Shown: positions 1 to 8,479 of the stretch, in pieces
Layout: each line of letters opens with the position of its first letter
How positions within the stretch are numbered: the stretch's first letter is position 1
Assembly: GCF_900119165.1 (NCBI RefSeq)
Contig: NZ_FPJG01000006.1
Span: 6,572,001-6,636,000, forward strand
Origin: Amycolatopsis australiensis
GTDB lineage: Bacteria > Actinomycetota > Actinomycetes > Mycobacteriales > Pseudonocardiaceae
DNA: 64,000 nucleotides
Reading direction: 5' to 3'
The notes under the pieces: generated by a model
Database searches by the model: none
Told to the model about the DNA's origin: nothing
What the model saw: the letters and a program-made list of their open reading frames with translations, nothing else
Translations under genes and position numbers: made by a program

Positions 1-2
1 CG

Positions 3-431
3 GCGATGCTCACCGACGGCGCGCCGTCGTCGCTGGAAGCGGTGACCCCGTGCGAGGTGTCCCTGTTGAACCCGGACACGTTCCGGCGCCTCATGCGCAC
101 CAAGGCCGAGCTCTGCTACCAGGTCGCCGTCTACCTGGCGGAGTCCACCTATGAATCCGTGGCCTACCTCGAAGACAACCTCTTCGGGTCGGTCCAGCAG
201 CGGTTGAGCAGGCACCTGCTGGAGATGGCCACCCCGACCGTGAACGGGCTGCTCGTCCAGACCGACCAGACCGAGCTCGCCAGGGCCATCGGATCGGTGC
301 GGGAGGTGGTCGCGCGTGCGCTCAAGAAACTCAGCGACACCGGCGCCATCCGCCGCTCCCGGCGCCAGATCTGGATCGAAGACCCGAAGCTGCTGCGGTC
401 GTTCGCCTCGACGGACCTGCGGAGCCGTTGA
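3..431 (+). CDS. Crp/Fnr family transcriptional regulator, C-terminal part
   Basis: The reading frame is open from the left edge, so the N-terminal cyclic-nucleotide-binding half lies outside the window. The visible 143 codons hold the end of the sensor domain, the long dimerisation helix (AELCYQVAVYLAES) and a C-terminal winged helix-turn-helix with QTELARAIGSVREVVARALK as recognition region, as in Crp/Fnr proteins. It ends 39 nt before a co-directional acyl-CoA operon, so it may control that operon; this is inferred from position only. No ligand can be assigned without the sensor domain. The in-frame ATG at position 6 is internal, not the true start. Confidence 0.85.
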   Translation, partial: AMLTDGAPSSLEAVTPCEVSLLNPDTFRRLMRTKAELCYQVAVYLAESTYESVAYLEDNLFGSVQQRLSRHLLEMATPTVNGLLVQTDQTELARAIGSVREVVARALKKLSDTGAIRRSRRQIWIEDPKLLRSFASTDLRSR

Positions 432-470
432 GCCGCGACCATTCCCGCGGCCGTCCGGAAGTGAGGACCT

Positions 471-1421
471 TTGCGCAAGTACCGGATAGACACCGAGCTG
501 GTGCGGTCGGCGGCGGCACTGCCGCGCATCGATCGCACCGACGTCGCGGCGGCCCGGCGGACCATGGCGGACCGCGTCGCGGATCGCCCGGACGGCTCCG
601 CCGACGACGGCGTGACCACGGAGGACTGCTGGTGCGCCGGCGCCGACGGACGGCCCGTCGCCCTGCGCGTCTACCGCCCGGAACGCCGCACGAGGCGGGG
701 CGCGATCTACCACGTGCACGGCGGCGGCTTCATCCTGGGCGACCTGCGGATGAGCCACCACCGGAACGTGGAGATCGCGCGTGAGACCGGCGCCGTCGTG
801 GTGTCGGTGAACTACCGGCTGGCGCCCGAGTGGCCGTTCCCGGTACCCGCCGAGGACGTCTACAGTGGACTGGCCTGGCTGCACGAGCGGGCCGCCGAGC
901 TGGCGATCGACCCGTCACTGGTGATCGTGCACGGCGTCAGCGCCGGTGGTGCGCTCGCCGCTTCGGCGGCCCTTCTGGCTCGCGACCGGAACGGGCCGCC
1001 GATCCGGTTGCTGTTCCTCGCGTCCCCGGTCCTGGACGACCGGCTCACGACCGACAGCGGCCGCCGGTTCACCGACACCCCGGCCCTGACCCGGCGTGAC
1101 GTCGAGGTGTGCTGGTCGGCGTATCTGGGCCGGCTCGACCGGGGGACCGGCGCGGTCCCGGCCTACGCCGCGCCGGCCCGGGCCGCCGACCTGAGGGACC
1201 TGCCGCCGGCGTACGTCTCCGTCGCGGAGTTCGATCCCCTGCGTGACGAGGCGATCGAGCACGCGCAGGCACTCCTGGCGGCAGGGGTTTCGGTCGAGCT
1301 GCACCTGTTTCCCGGCACCTACCACGGGTCCGCGGCCGTCCGCGACGCGGCGGTCAGCCGGCGCCAGCTGACGGAGGAGATCGCCGTGCTGAAGACCGCT
1401 TTGGAGCCGTCCCGTGCCTGA
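471..1421 (+). CDS. alpha/beta hydrolase, hormone-sensitive-lipase (HSL) family
   Basis: A 316-aa cytoplasmic esterase-like protein. The oxyanion-hole motif HGGGF lies near residue 81, the nucleophile elbow GVSAGG near residue 157, and a likely acid (EFDPLRDEA) and histidine (GTYHGS) near residues 255 and 286 complete the triad, so it should be an active carboxylesterase or lactonase. The start is a TTG, preceded by the purine-rich stretch gaagtgagga. The gene overlaps the next one by 8 nt, so it is probably translated with a CoA-transferase and a crotonase-fold protein, perhaps releasing the acid that is then activated with CoA. The substrate is unknown. Confidence 0.85.
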   Translation: MRKYRIDTELVRSAAALPRIDRTDVAAARRTMADRVADRPDGSADDGVTTEDCWCAGADGRPVALRVYRPERRTRRGAIYHVHGGGFILGDLRMSHHRNVEIARETGAVVVSVNYRLAPEWPFPVPAEDVYSGLAWLHERAAELAIDPSLVIVHGVSAGGALAASAALLARDRNGPPIRLLFLASPVLDDRLTTDSGRRFTDTPALTRRDVEVCWSAYLGRLDRGTGAVPAYAAPARAADLRDLPPAYVSVAEFDPLRDEAIEHAQALLAAGVSVELHLFPGTYHGSAAVRDAAVSRRQLTEEIAVLKTALEPSRA

Positions 1422-2604
1422 TGCGAACACGCACTTCCTCAGCGGCACCCGGGTCCTGGACATCACCGGGGCGCTGGCGGGCCCGTACTGCACGACGATC
1501 CTGTCCGACCTCGGCGCCGAGGTCATCAAGGTGGAGCCGGTGTCGGGCGACCCGCTCCGGCGCCGGCTGGTCGGGCCGCGGCGGCGTCCGCTCCCGTTCG
1601 ACCTGATCCACCGCAACAAGCGCAGCCTCGCGGTCGACATCAAGACCGAGCGGGGCCGGGACATCGTCAAGGCGCTGGCGACGCGCTCGGACGTCCTGGT
1701 GGAGAACTTCCGGGTCGGCGCGCTCGCCCGCCAGGGCCTGTCCTACGACGACCTCAAAGGCGACTGCCCGGACCTGGTGTACTGCTCGATCTCCGGCTTC
1801 GGGCAGTTCGGGCCGTTGCGGGACGCGAAGGGCATCGACCTGGTCGCCCAGGCCTACGGCGGGCTGCTGAGCGTCACGGGCAGCACCGACGGGACGCTGG
1901 CGAAGGCCGGCTACCCGATCGGTGACCTCGGTACCGGGATGTGGGGCGCGATCGGGGTGCTGGCGGCGCTGCTGCGGGCTCGTGCCGGGCTCGGCGGATC
2001 CCACATCGACGTCTCGCTCGCGGACACGATCGCCGGGTGGTCGTTGTGGGAGGTGGCCGACGCCGTCGGGACCGGGGACGCGCCGGAGCCGCTGGGCACC
2101 GCGCACCGGCTCGTGGCCCCGTACGAAGCCTTCACCTGCGGCGACGACGCCGTGCTCGTGATCGGTGTCACCGAGCGGTCCTGGCCGGCTTTCTGCGCCG
2201 TGCTGGACATCGACCTGTCCGGCGACGACCGCTTCGACGGCGAGTACGCGCGATTCGTGCACCGCGCGGAACTCGCCGAGCTCCTCCAAGCGCGGTTCCG
2301 GACGGCGCCGCGAGACGTGTGGATCGAGCGGCTGCGCACGGCGGGGGTGCCGTGCGGACCGGTCAACACCGTGCCGCAGATGCTGGACGACGCCCAGTAC
2401 GCCGCCCGCGGGATGTTTCCGGACGACGCCGGGCGGTTCGGGCACGACCGCATCGTGAACACTCCCCTCATCGCCGACGGCGCTCCCCGTGCCCGGCGGA
2501 AGGCCCCCGCGCTCGGCGAGGACACCGTCGCCCTGCTGACGGAACTGGGCCTCGGCGACCGGGAGATCCAGGCGATGGCGCGGGACAGGGTGGTCGGGCG
2601 ATGA
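1414..2604 (+). CDS. family III CoA-transferase (CaiB/BaiF)
   Basis: A 396-aa protein of normal family length. The N-terminus has GALAGPYCTTILSDLGAEVI and KVEP, the typical Rossmann-like start of family III enzymes. The predicted catalytic aspartate is in GIDLVAQAYGG near residue 142. The C-terminal half has the usual PCGPVNTVPQMLDD segment. Such enzymes move CoA between carboxylic acids (formyl-, carnitine-, succinyl-CoA and others). The GTG start lies inside the end of the upstream hydrolase gene and its stop overlaps the next ATG (ATGA), which strongly suggests translational coupling. Role proposed: activation of the acid made or handled by the neighbouring enzymes. Confidence 0.9.
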   Translation: MPDANTHFLSGTRVLDITGALAGPYCTTILSDLGAEVIKVEPVSGDPLRRRLVGPRRRPLPFDLIHRNKRSLAVDIKTERGRDIVKALATRSDVLVENFRVGALARQGLSYDDLKGDCPDLVYCSISGFGQFGPLRDAKGIDLVAQAYGGLLSVTGSTDGTLAKAGYPIGDLGTGMWGAIGVLAALLRARAGLGGSHIDVSLADTIAGWSLWEVADAVGTGDAPEPLGTAHRLVAPYEAFTCGDDAVLVIGVTERSWPAFCAVLDIDLSGDDRFDGEYARFVHRAELAELLQARFRTAPRDVWIERLRTAGVPCGPVNTVPQMLDDAQYAARGMFPDDAGRFGHDRIVNTPLIADGAPRARRKAPALGEDTVALLTELGLGDREIQAMARDRVVGR

Positions 2605-3242
2605 CCGAGCAGCTGCGGCTGGACGTCGTGGACCGCGTCGCCCGGCTCACCATCGACCGGCCCGGCAAGCGCAACGCCATGTCGGGGGCGATGTGGGCGG
2701 CGCTGCTCCGGCACGTCAGGTGGGTGGAAACGACGCCCGGCATCACCGCGGTCGTCCTGCGCGGGGCCGGTGGGTCCTTTTCCGCGGGCGGTGACCTGGC
2801 GGAGCTGGGCGAACCGGATCCGGCGCTGGTCCGGCGCTACCGGGAGCTCGCCGAGGAGGCCGTGGTGGCGCTGATGGACCTGGCGGCACCGAAGTTCGCG
2901 GAAATCGACGGCCCGTGCTTCGGCGCTGGCTGCAGCCTCGCGTTGGCCTGCGACGTGCGGGTCTGTGCACCGGCCGCCCGGTTCGGCGTTCCGGCGTTGC
3001 GCAACGGCCTCACCTACGAGCCGGTCTTCGTGCGAAGGCTCGTCCGGATCGTAGGTCCCGGCCCCGCCGGACTGTTGCTCTACGGAGGCGAACGGTGGAC
3101 CGGCCACGAGGCCGCCGCACGCGGCCTGGCCGACAAGTGCGTCGACGACACCGCATCGGCGGTCGAGCGGCTCCTGGCCGGGTTGCGCGGCGCGGATGCC
3201 GCCGCCGTCGCTTCGATGACCTCGTCCCTCAGGGCATCCTGA
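2601..3242 (+). CDS. enoyl-CoA hydratase/isomerase (crotonase) family protein, atypical active site
   Basis: A 213-aa protein, shorter than the usual 255-260 aa. The crotonase fold is clear: RPGKRNAMSGAMW, the oxyanion-hole segment FSAGGDLAEL near residue 62, and FGAGCSLALACDVRV near residue 110. The two glutamates used by classical hydratases are absent: the position in GCxLA is Ser, and the position in FGxPE is Ala (FGVPALRNGL). It is therefore unlikely to be a standard hydratase; isomerase, decarboxylase or thioesterase activity within the superfamily is possible. The start was chosen because ATG at 2601 overlaps the upstream stop; longer readings in this frame are out-of-frame shadow of the CoA-transferase gene. 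Confidence 0.85.
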   Translation: MTEQLRLDVVDRVARLTIDRPGKRNAMSGAMWAALLRHVRWVETTPGITAVVLRGAGGSFSAGGDLAELGEPDPALVRRYRELAEEAVVALMDLAAPKFAEIDGPCFGAGCSLALACDVRVCAPAARFGVPALRNGLTYEPVFVRRLVRIVGPGPAGLLLYGGERWTGHEAAARGLADKCVDDTASAVERLLAGLRGADAAAVASMTSSLRAS

Positions 3243-3260
3243 CTTCCGAAAGGCCGGCCC

Positions 3261-4049
3261 ATGGATCTGAACCTCGACGGTGCCCGCGCGATCGTGACCG
3301 GCGGCTCACGCGGAATCGGGCTCGCCGTGGCCCGCGGCCTCCTGGCGGAGGGCGCGAAGGTGGCCCTCGCCGCCCGCGGCGAACAGCGGCTCGCCGCCGC
3401 GGCGGAAACCCTCCGCGGCGACGTGCTCACGATCCCCGCCGACACCACCGACGACGCGTCCGTGCGCGCCATGGCCGACCAGGTCGTGCGCGCGTGGGGC
3501 GGCGTCGATGTGCTGGTGAACGCCGCCGCACAGCCGTCCTTCGCGTCCGCTCCCGCGGCGCTCGCCGATCTGGCGGAGGGCGACGTGCAGGCGGACTTCG
3601 ACACGAAGGTGCTGGGCTACCTCCGGTGCGCCCGTGCGGTCGCACCGCACATGGCGGCGCAGGGCTGGGGCCGGATCGTCAACGTCTCCGGCCTCAACGC
3701 CCGCCGCACGGGCTCGCTGTCCGGCACGATCCGCAACGTCGCGGTCGCCGCGCTGACCGCCAACCTCGCCGACGAGCTCGGCCCGCACGGCATCGGCGTC
3801 ACGGTGGTGCATCCCGGCCTGGTGGAGACCGAGCGCACGGCCGGGCTGGTCGCCGCCCGGGCACGAGAAACCGGGTCCACGCCGGAGCGGGTCCGCGCGG
3901 ACCTGGCCGCGACGACAAGCCTGCGCCGCCTGATCACGGCTGCCGAAGTGGCGGACGTGATCGTGTTCCTCAGTTCCCGCCGCGCAACGGCCATCGTCGG
4001 CGACGCGGTGAGCGTGGCCGGCGGCCACCGCGGCGTGGTGCACTACTGA
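3261..4049 (+). CDS. SDR family oxidoreductase lacking the Tyr-Lys catalytic pair
   Basis: A 262-aa classical-length short-chain dehydrogenase. The cofactor motif GGSRGIGLAVA is at residues 12-22 and the structural VNAAAQ is near residue 85. The catalytic Ser region reads IVNVSGLNARR. Where YxxxK should follow, the sequence is GTIRNVAVAALTANLADELG, with neither Tyr nor Lys at the usual spacing. The rest, including VTVVHPGLVET, is normal. I recall an SDR subfamily in actinobacteria with the same change, so this looks like a distinct branch, not damage. The start is 18 nt behind the crotonase gene with a good ribosome site (gaaaggc). It probably belongs to the same operon. Confidence 0.85.
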   Translation: MDLNLDGARAIVTGGSRGIGLAVARGLLAEGAKVALAARGEQRLAAAAETLRGDVLTIPADTTDDASVRAMADQVVRAWGGVDVLVNAAAQPSFASAPAALADLAEGDVQADFDTKVLGYLRCARAVAPHMAAQGWGRIVNVSGLNARRTGSLSGTIRNVAVAALTANLADELGPHGIGVTVVHPGLVETERTAGLVAARARETGSTPERVRADLAATTSLRRLITAAEVADVIVFLSSRRATAIVGDAVSVAGGHRGVVHY

Positions 4050-4293
4050 CGCGCAGTCCCGTCGCCGCGGCCGGTCAGGCTTCTTCGAGCAGAATTCCGC
4101 CGGCCGACGCCGACCTGAATGAAATTGTTTCGGCTCGGGGCAGGCGCCCTCCCCCAGCGACCTGGCCCCGAGCCGGGAACCCAGTGACCGCGGGAGGTCG
4201 AGCGGATCAGGGTCCCCAGAAGAGTCCACTGTGGTCACTCCCTGTGGACCACCGCGGATCTCCTTCTCGAACCAGAGCCCCAGAAACGATAAT

Positions 4294-4311
4294 TCGCCAC
4301 AATTGTGGCGA
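4294..4311. promoter_or_regulatory. perfect 18-bp palindrome next to an AT-rich promoter-like stretch
   Basis: TCGCCACAATTGTGGCGA is self-complementary over 18 bp and lies in an otherwise empty region. It is followed at once by the AT-rich stretch acttttgatataacttt, whose TATAAC at 4319-4324 could be a -10 element. This is the layout of a repressor operator over a promoter reading to the right. The cognate regulator and the transcript are not identified; the nearest downstream frames are the short fragment at about 4543 and the broken dprA gene. Confidence 0.5.
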
Positions 4312-4542
4312 CTTTTGATATAACTTTGAGTATCGAGTCCTGCACGAGATGCAGTAACCGCCGGCGACCTCCCCATCCGCGCGACCGCGGCAGGGCACAG
4401 CCGCCGACCAGTGCAGCAGACCCGCAGTCCGGGGCAAGCCCGCCGTCTACAAGGGACGCCCGCGGAATTCGGCCGGGGGCTTGCCCCGGACCTGCGGGAC
4501 CCGCTGGCGAAGTCCGCGTCCACCGCCCACCCCGCGGGCGTG

Positions 4543-4705
4543 GCCACCGAGGAGGACTCCGTGCTCAAGTCACCCCCGCAGCTGCGCCGACGCGGCGAAC
4601 GACGCGACGGAACTGCTGCGGCTCGCGGCCGCGTGGCCGGTCGGCACCGTCGTCGAACGCCGCGGCGACGAGATCCGCGTCCGGCGCTTCCCGAGCGAGA
4701 CCTGA
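4543..4705 (+). pseudogene. possible small hypothetical protein, split between two frames
   Basis: One frame begins GTG-GCC-ACC (VATEEDSVLKSPPQ) and the adjoining frame continues ADAANDATELLRLAAAWP followed by VGTVVERRGDEIRVRRFPSE and a stop. Both halves read like coding sequence, and joining them needs one frameshift near 4577. The whole would be about 55 aa, with a helical part and a basic beta-like tail. I do not recognise a family. The rest of 4050-4748 holds no gene I can support apart from the palindrome at 4294. Confidence 0.35.
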
Positions 4706-4748
4706 ACTCCCCGAGCACGTGAATCCACACCTCTGCCGAAGGAGTTTC

Positions 4749-5722
4749 ATGTCCGCGTCCGCCGATGTCCGCCGCGCTCGCGCGTTCCTCCAGTGCGCGA
4801 TCGAACCCACCAGCCCGGTTCTTCACCGTTACGTCACCGACGTCGGGCCGGTCGAGGCCGCCCACCGGCTGGCCGAACGCACCGCACCCACCGACGTGCT
4901 CGGCGTAGCCCGGCCCAGCGTGAGCTGGACACGCGCCGACGCAGGCCTGCAAGCCGCAGCCCGGCTCGGTGCCCGGTTCGTCATCCCCGAAGACGACGAA
5001 TGGCCGACCGACGTCTTCGGCAGCCTGAGCACCCTCACCACCGACGACGACACCCTCGGCGGGCCGCCGCTGGGCCTGTGGATCCAGGGCGAGCCGCGGC
5101 TGGACGAGCTGGCGTCCACGAGGTCGGTCACGATCGTCGGAGCACGGACCGCCACCGAGTACGGCGAGCACCACGCCGCAGAATTCGCCTACACGCTCGC
5201 ATCGCGGAATGTGACGGTGTTCAGCGGCGCCGCCTACGGCATCGGCGGCGCGGCCCACCGCGGAGCCCTCGCGACCGACCGCCCGGCCGCCACCGTCGCC
5301 GTCATGCCGTGCGGTCTCGACGGTACCTACCCGGCCGGACACGTCGGCCTGCTCCAGCGGATCGCCACCGCCGGTGCGATCGTGTCCGATACCCGCCCGG
5401 TGTCCCACCTGCCCGCCATCGATTTCTGCAGCGCCACCGGCTGTTGGCCGCGTTCACCCGCGCGACGGTCGTGATCGAGGCCCGCCGGCGCAGCGGCGCC
5501 CGCCATGCCGCGCGCGTGGCCGCCGAACTCGCCCGGCAGGTCCTCGCCGTTCCGGGTCCGGTGTCCTCGGCAGCCGCCGCCGGCTGCCGCCAGCTGATCC
5601 AAGACGGCACCGCCCGCCTGGTCACCTCCGCCGACGACGTCCTCGCCGCGATCGACACTGCCGACTCCGCGGACACAGAACCGGAGGCGGGCGTCCCGGC
5701 GCGTGCGGCCGACGGACGCTAG
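4749..5722 (+). pseudogene. dprA: dprA-like DNA-processing protein gene with one frameshift
   Basis: The first frame (from ATG 4749, behind the ribosome site aaggag) carries the DprA Rossmann-like core: RSVTIVGARTATEYGEHHA, VFSGAAYGIGGAAHRGAL and VMPCGLDGTYPAGHVGL. The family block that should follow (RFxxRNRLIA, then EAxxRSG, then AVPG) is in another frame as RHRFLQRHRLLAAF, VVIEARRRSGARHAARV and QVLAVPGPVSSAAAAGC. The switch lies near 5400 and corresponds to loss of one base. DprA loads RecA on incoming single-stranded DNA. As written, the gene encodes a protein truncated at 241 aa. A sequencing error is a real alternative because everything else is intact. Confidence 0.75.
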
Positions 5723-5889
5723 CGCACGCCCCGACGGCGGCCCGGACCTGACGCCGACCTGGTGACACCGAGCGGCAACGCGGGCCGCCGTCGGACGCGC
5801 GCTCGGGGCGGTGGCGGCTCACACCTTCGTGGGCCGCCACCGCCTCCCACGGCCTACACGCCGGGAGGCCGATCCGAGGAGCGCCGACC

Positions 5890-6865
5890 GTGACCGTGTA
5901 CCTGACCCCCGGCGAACTGATCGATCCCTGCCCGGCACCTGCACCGACAGTCTGCATGTCGTCACCCTGCCGGCCCCTGCCCGACGCCCCGGGGACGGCT
6001 CGTCTCGCCCACCGGCACGGCGTTCCCCGCCACCCGGGTGCAGGACATGAGTACCCGCGAGATCGCCGAACGCCTGCAGGCCGCCCTACCTGCCGACCAC
6101 GACACCGACCTGGCCGTCGTCGTGATCGCCGAAAACCACGCTCGGCAGCGGCTGCCGCTGCGGGCCGCGATCGCCGCGCTCGAGACCGACCTGCAGCCCG
6201 CCGGGCACACCGTCATCGGCCGCTACTGGGCCCCGCACACCCGCCCCCGGCGCCCCCTGACGCGACTACCGCCGCCCTCCACCCACCTCGGCACCGTCAT
6301 CGCCCCACGGACCGACCTCGACTACGCAGCCCCGGTCCAGCTGGGCGGCGACGCGCCGACACCGACTTGGGGCCTGCCCTTCACCGACACCGGCGAGACC
6401 CTGCCAGCCAGCATTGGGCCGCTTCGCCCGCCGAGTCGTGTCGCACATGGTTCGTCGCGTCGACGAGGCCCACCGAGTCGTCGCCCACGCCACCACCCAG
6501 GCCGGCCACGGCGAATTCGTCGATGACGTCGCGGCCTTCGCTGTCACGACTGCGCTGGCCGACAACGCCGTCTACGGGCCGATTCTCCTGCCGCCGACCT
6601 CGACCCGCAACGGGTCGAGCAGCTGTGGATGGCTCTCTACCGCGGCAGCACCGAGCCGGCGGCTCGTGCTCGGCTGGCCACCTTGATCGCGGCCAGCGCC
6701 CTCCGCCGCGGCGACCACCACCTCACCGCCTGCGCCCTCGCCCACGCCCACGGAGCGCCAGGCGCCGCGACCGTCGGATTGCTGTTCCAGCACCACGCCG
6801 GCGCCGAGGTCGTCGAACAGCAGCTGGACGAGACCGCCGGCAGGGTCGGCGCCGCGCGCTGCTAG
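5890..6865 (+). pseudogene. DUF4192 domain protein gene, several frameshifts
   Basis: The start MTVYLTPGELIDP matches the opening of DUF4192 proteins, which are common in actinobacteria and of unknown function. The continuation is scattered over frames: TDSLHVVTLPAP, then STREIAERLQAALPADHD with VIGRYWAPHT, then ARRVVSHMVRRVDEAHRV, and finally LWMALYRGSTEPAARARL and RRGDHHLTACALAHAHGAPG, which match the family's C-terminal RA..A..LA...RGDGALA pattern. At least four shifts are needed to join them, so this is a pseudogene in the sequence as given. Confidence 0.65.
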
Positions 6866-7347
6866 CCGACGCCGACACGCAACCCGGCCACGGTGTCCTA
6901 CGCATCGCTACATCCTCCGCGACGCTGCGACCCTGCCTCTCAAGGAGGGCGACGACGGCCCGCCGGTTTGACTGACACCCGTCGGGGGCGGCTTCGAGAG
7001 GGCAACCGACGAGGAGTCGCGATGGCCGGGCCGACCCGTTGGCACGTGATCCCGAGGACCGCCCTGCTGTGCTGGCTGAGCTGCCGTCGCGGTGCTCTCG
7101 AGGGGACCGGCACCAGCCGTCACGGCGTCGCGAAGACGCTGCCGGAGCGGAACCGGGTGACGTCGTCGCGGCCGTCGAACCAGGAAGAAGAATCTGAGCC
7201 GAACGCAACGCCCCAGGGCGTCGTATACCCGGAACTGCGGCCGTCGCGCCCGGCAACGCGCGCACCCCGGTCTCGGCATCGCTCGACCTCTTCGCGCTTC
7301 GCATTCGTGCAAGACGTGGCGGCCCGCTGTTCTTACCATCCAGAAGA
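6866..7347. other. no gene supported
   Basis: Open frames exist here on both strands but none has a recognisable domain, a plausible ribosome site or consistent codon use. I see no strong repeat. The last part must contain the promoter of the mycosin gene at 7348. Confidence 0.5.
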
Positions 7348-8424
7348 GTGGACCGATTCCGCCCAGGGCCGATTCGCCGAGTGCTATTGTCTCTCGCCGC
7401 AAACGGGATGGCCGCCGTCATGGTCGCCACCGGCGTGGCAGATCCGGTGCGGAGAGGCGAGTACTGGCTCGCGCAGCTTCATCTGGAGCAGGCCTGGCAG
7501 TACAGCGAAGGCGCCGGGGTCGTCGTCGGGGTGATCGATACCGGCGTGAACAGTGATCACCCCGATCTTGCCGGCGCTGTCCTGCCCGGCCGCGCATTTC
7601 CGGACTTGGGCAGCGGTACTCACGACGACTGGGGGCACGGCACGACGGTCGCCGTCCTCATCGCGGGACGCGGGCACGGACAATCCGCCGGAACACTCGG
7701 CGTCGCACCGAAGACCGTGATACTTCCGGCAAAACTCGCCGGCGGCGCGCAAAGCGCCGACGACGCAATCCACTGGGTGGTCGACCACGGAGCCAAGGTG
7801 GTGAACCTGTCTCTGGGCGGAGACGCACGGACCGACAGTGAGCAGGCATACGACGACGGCCTGCGCTACGCAGCAGAACACGACGTCGTCGTGGTGGCGG
7901 CGGCCGGCAATCGTCCGCACGACGCCGCGGTGGTCAGTCCGGCCAACCGGCCCGGCGTGATCGCGGTGTCCGCCGTGGACGCTTCAGGCACGTTCCGGGA
8001 CGACATCAGCGTCCAGGGCCCCGAGGTCGCCCTGGCAGCCCCCGGCGCCGACATCACCACGCTCGCCGACACTCCGCAGGGCAGGGTGCCGCGCCAGGAG
8101 AACGGCACCAGCTTCGCCGCGGCCATCGTGTCGGGGACAGTTGCCCTGCTGCGGGCGAAGTACCCGCAGCTCGACGCGACGGCCGTGACCCGCCGGCTCA
8201 CCAGCACGGCACGTCGTCCGGCCGGAGGCGGCCGGGACAGCAGATACGGCTTCGGCGTCGTCGATCCCCTGGCTGCCCTGACCACCGATCCGGAACCGCC
8301 GGCCTCTCCGCGTACCGGCTGGTCACCGTGGTGGCCGGCGGGCGGAGCCGTGGTGATCGGGGGCGGCGTGCTCTGCTGGTGGACCAGTTCCAGGTCGCGG
8401 CGGGCTACCCGCGGCAAGCGATGA
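7348..8424 (+). CDS. mycosin-like S8 (subtilisin) serine protease
   Basis: A 358-aa secreted, membrane-anchored protease. The N-terminus has a basic stretch and a hydrophobic signal (VLLSLAANGMAAVMVATGVA). The triad is complete: Asp in VIDTGVNSDHPDL near residue 64, His in DDWGHGTTVA near residue 97, Ser in NGTSFAAAIVSG near residue 255. A C-terminal transmembrane segment (WPAGGAVVIGGGVLCWW) and a short basic tail follow. This is the layout of MycP proteases of type VII secretion systems. No ESX core gene (eccB-E) or WXG100 gene lies in the window, so the substrate is unknown and it may work outside a full ESX locus. The start is a GTG; the ribosome site is weak. Confidence 0.85.
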   Translation: MDRFRPGPIRRVLLSLAANGMAAVMVATGVADPVRRGEYWLAQLHLEQAWQYSEGAGVVVGVIDTGVNSDHPDLAGAVLPGRAFPDLGSGTHDDWGHGTTVAVLIAGRGHGQSAGTLGVAPKTVILPAKLAGGAQSADDAIHWVVDHGAKVVNLSLGGDARTDSEQAYDDGLRYAAEHDVVVVAAAGNRPHDAAVVSPANRPGVIAVSAVDASGTFRDDISVQGPEVALAAPGADITTLADTPQGRVPRQENGTSFAAAIVSGTVALLRAKYPQLDATAVTRRLTSTARRPAGGGRDSRYGFGVVDPLAALTTDPEPPASPRTGWSPWWPAGGAVVIGGGVLCWWTSSRSRRATRGKR

Positions 8425-8430
8425 CGCATA

Positions 8431-8464
8431 GGAGGGCGACTACCCACGCTGACAGCCGCCCTCC
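8431..8464. terminator. hairpin between convergent genes
   Basis: GGAGGGCG at 8431-8438 pairs with CGCCCTCC at 8457-8464 (8-bp stem, 18-nt loop). It lies in the 55-nt gap between the ends of the mycosin gene and the convergent SGNH hydrolase gene, so it can stop transcription from both sides. There is no U-tract. Confidence 0.55.
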
Positions 8465-8479
8465 CGTCATGACACGGCG

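Noticed and set aside
1941..3242. 433-codon ORF as the crotonase gene
   Set aside because: The first 220 codons are the out-of-frame shadow of the CoA-transferase; the true start is ATG 2601 in the ATGA overlap.
3306..5408. Long minus-strand ORF of 700 codons
   Set aside because: It is antisense to the SDR gene and the dprA remnant, has the composition of a shadow frame and no domain.
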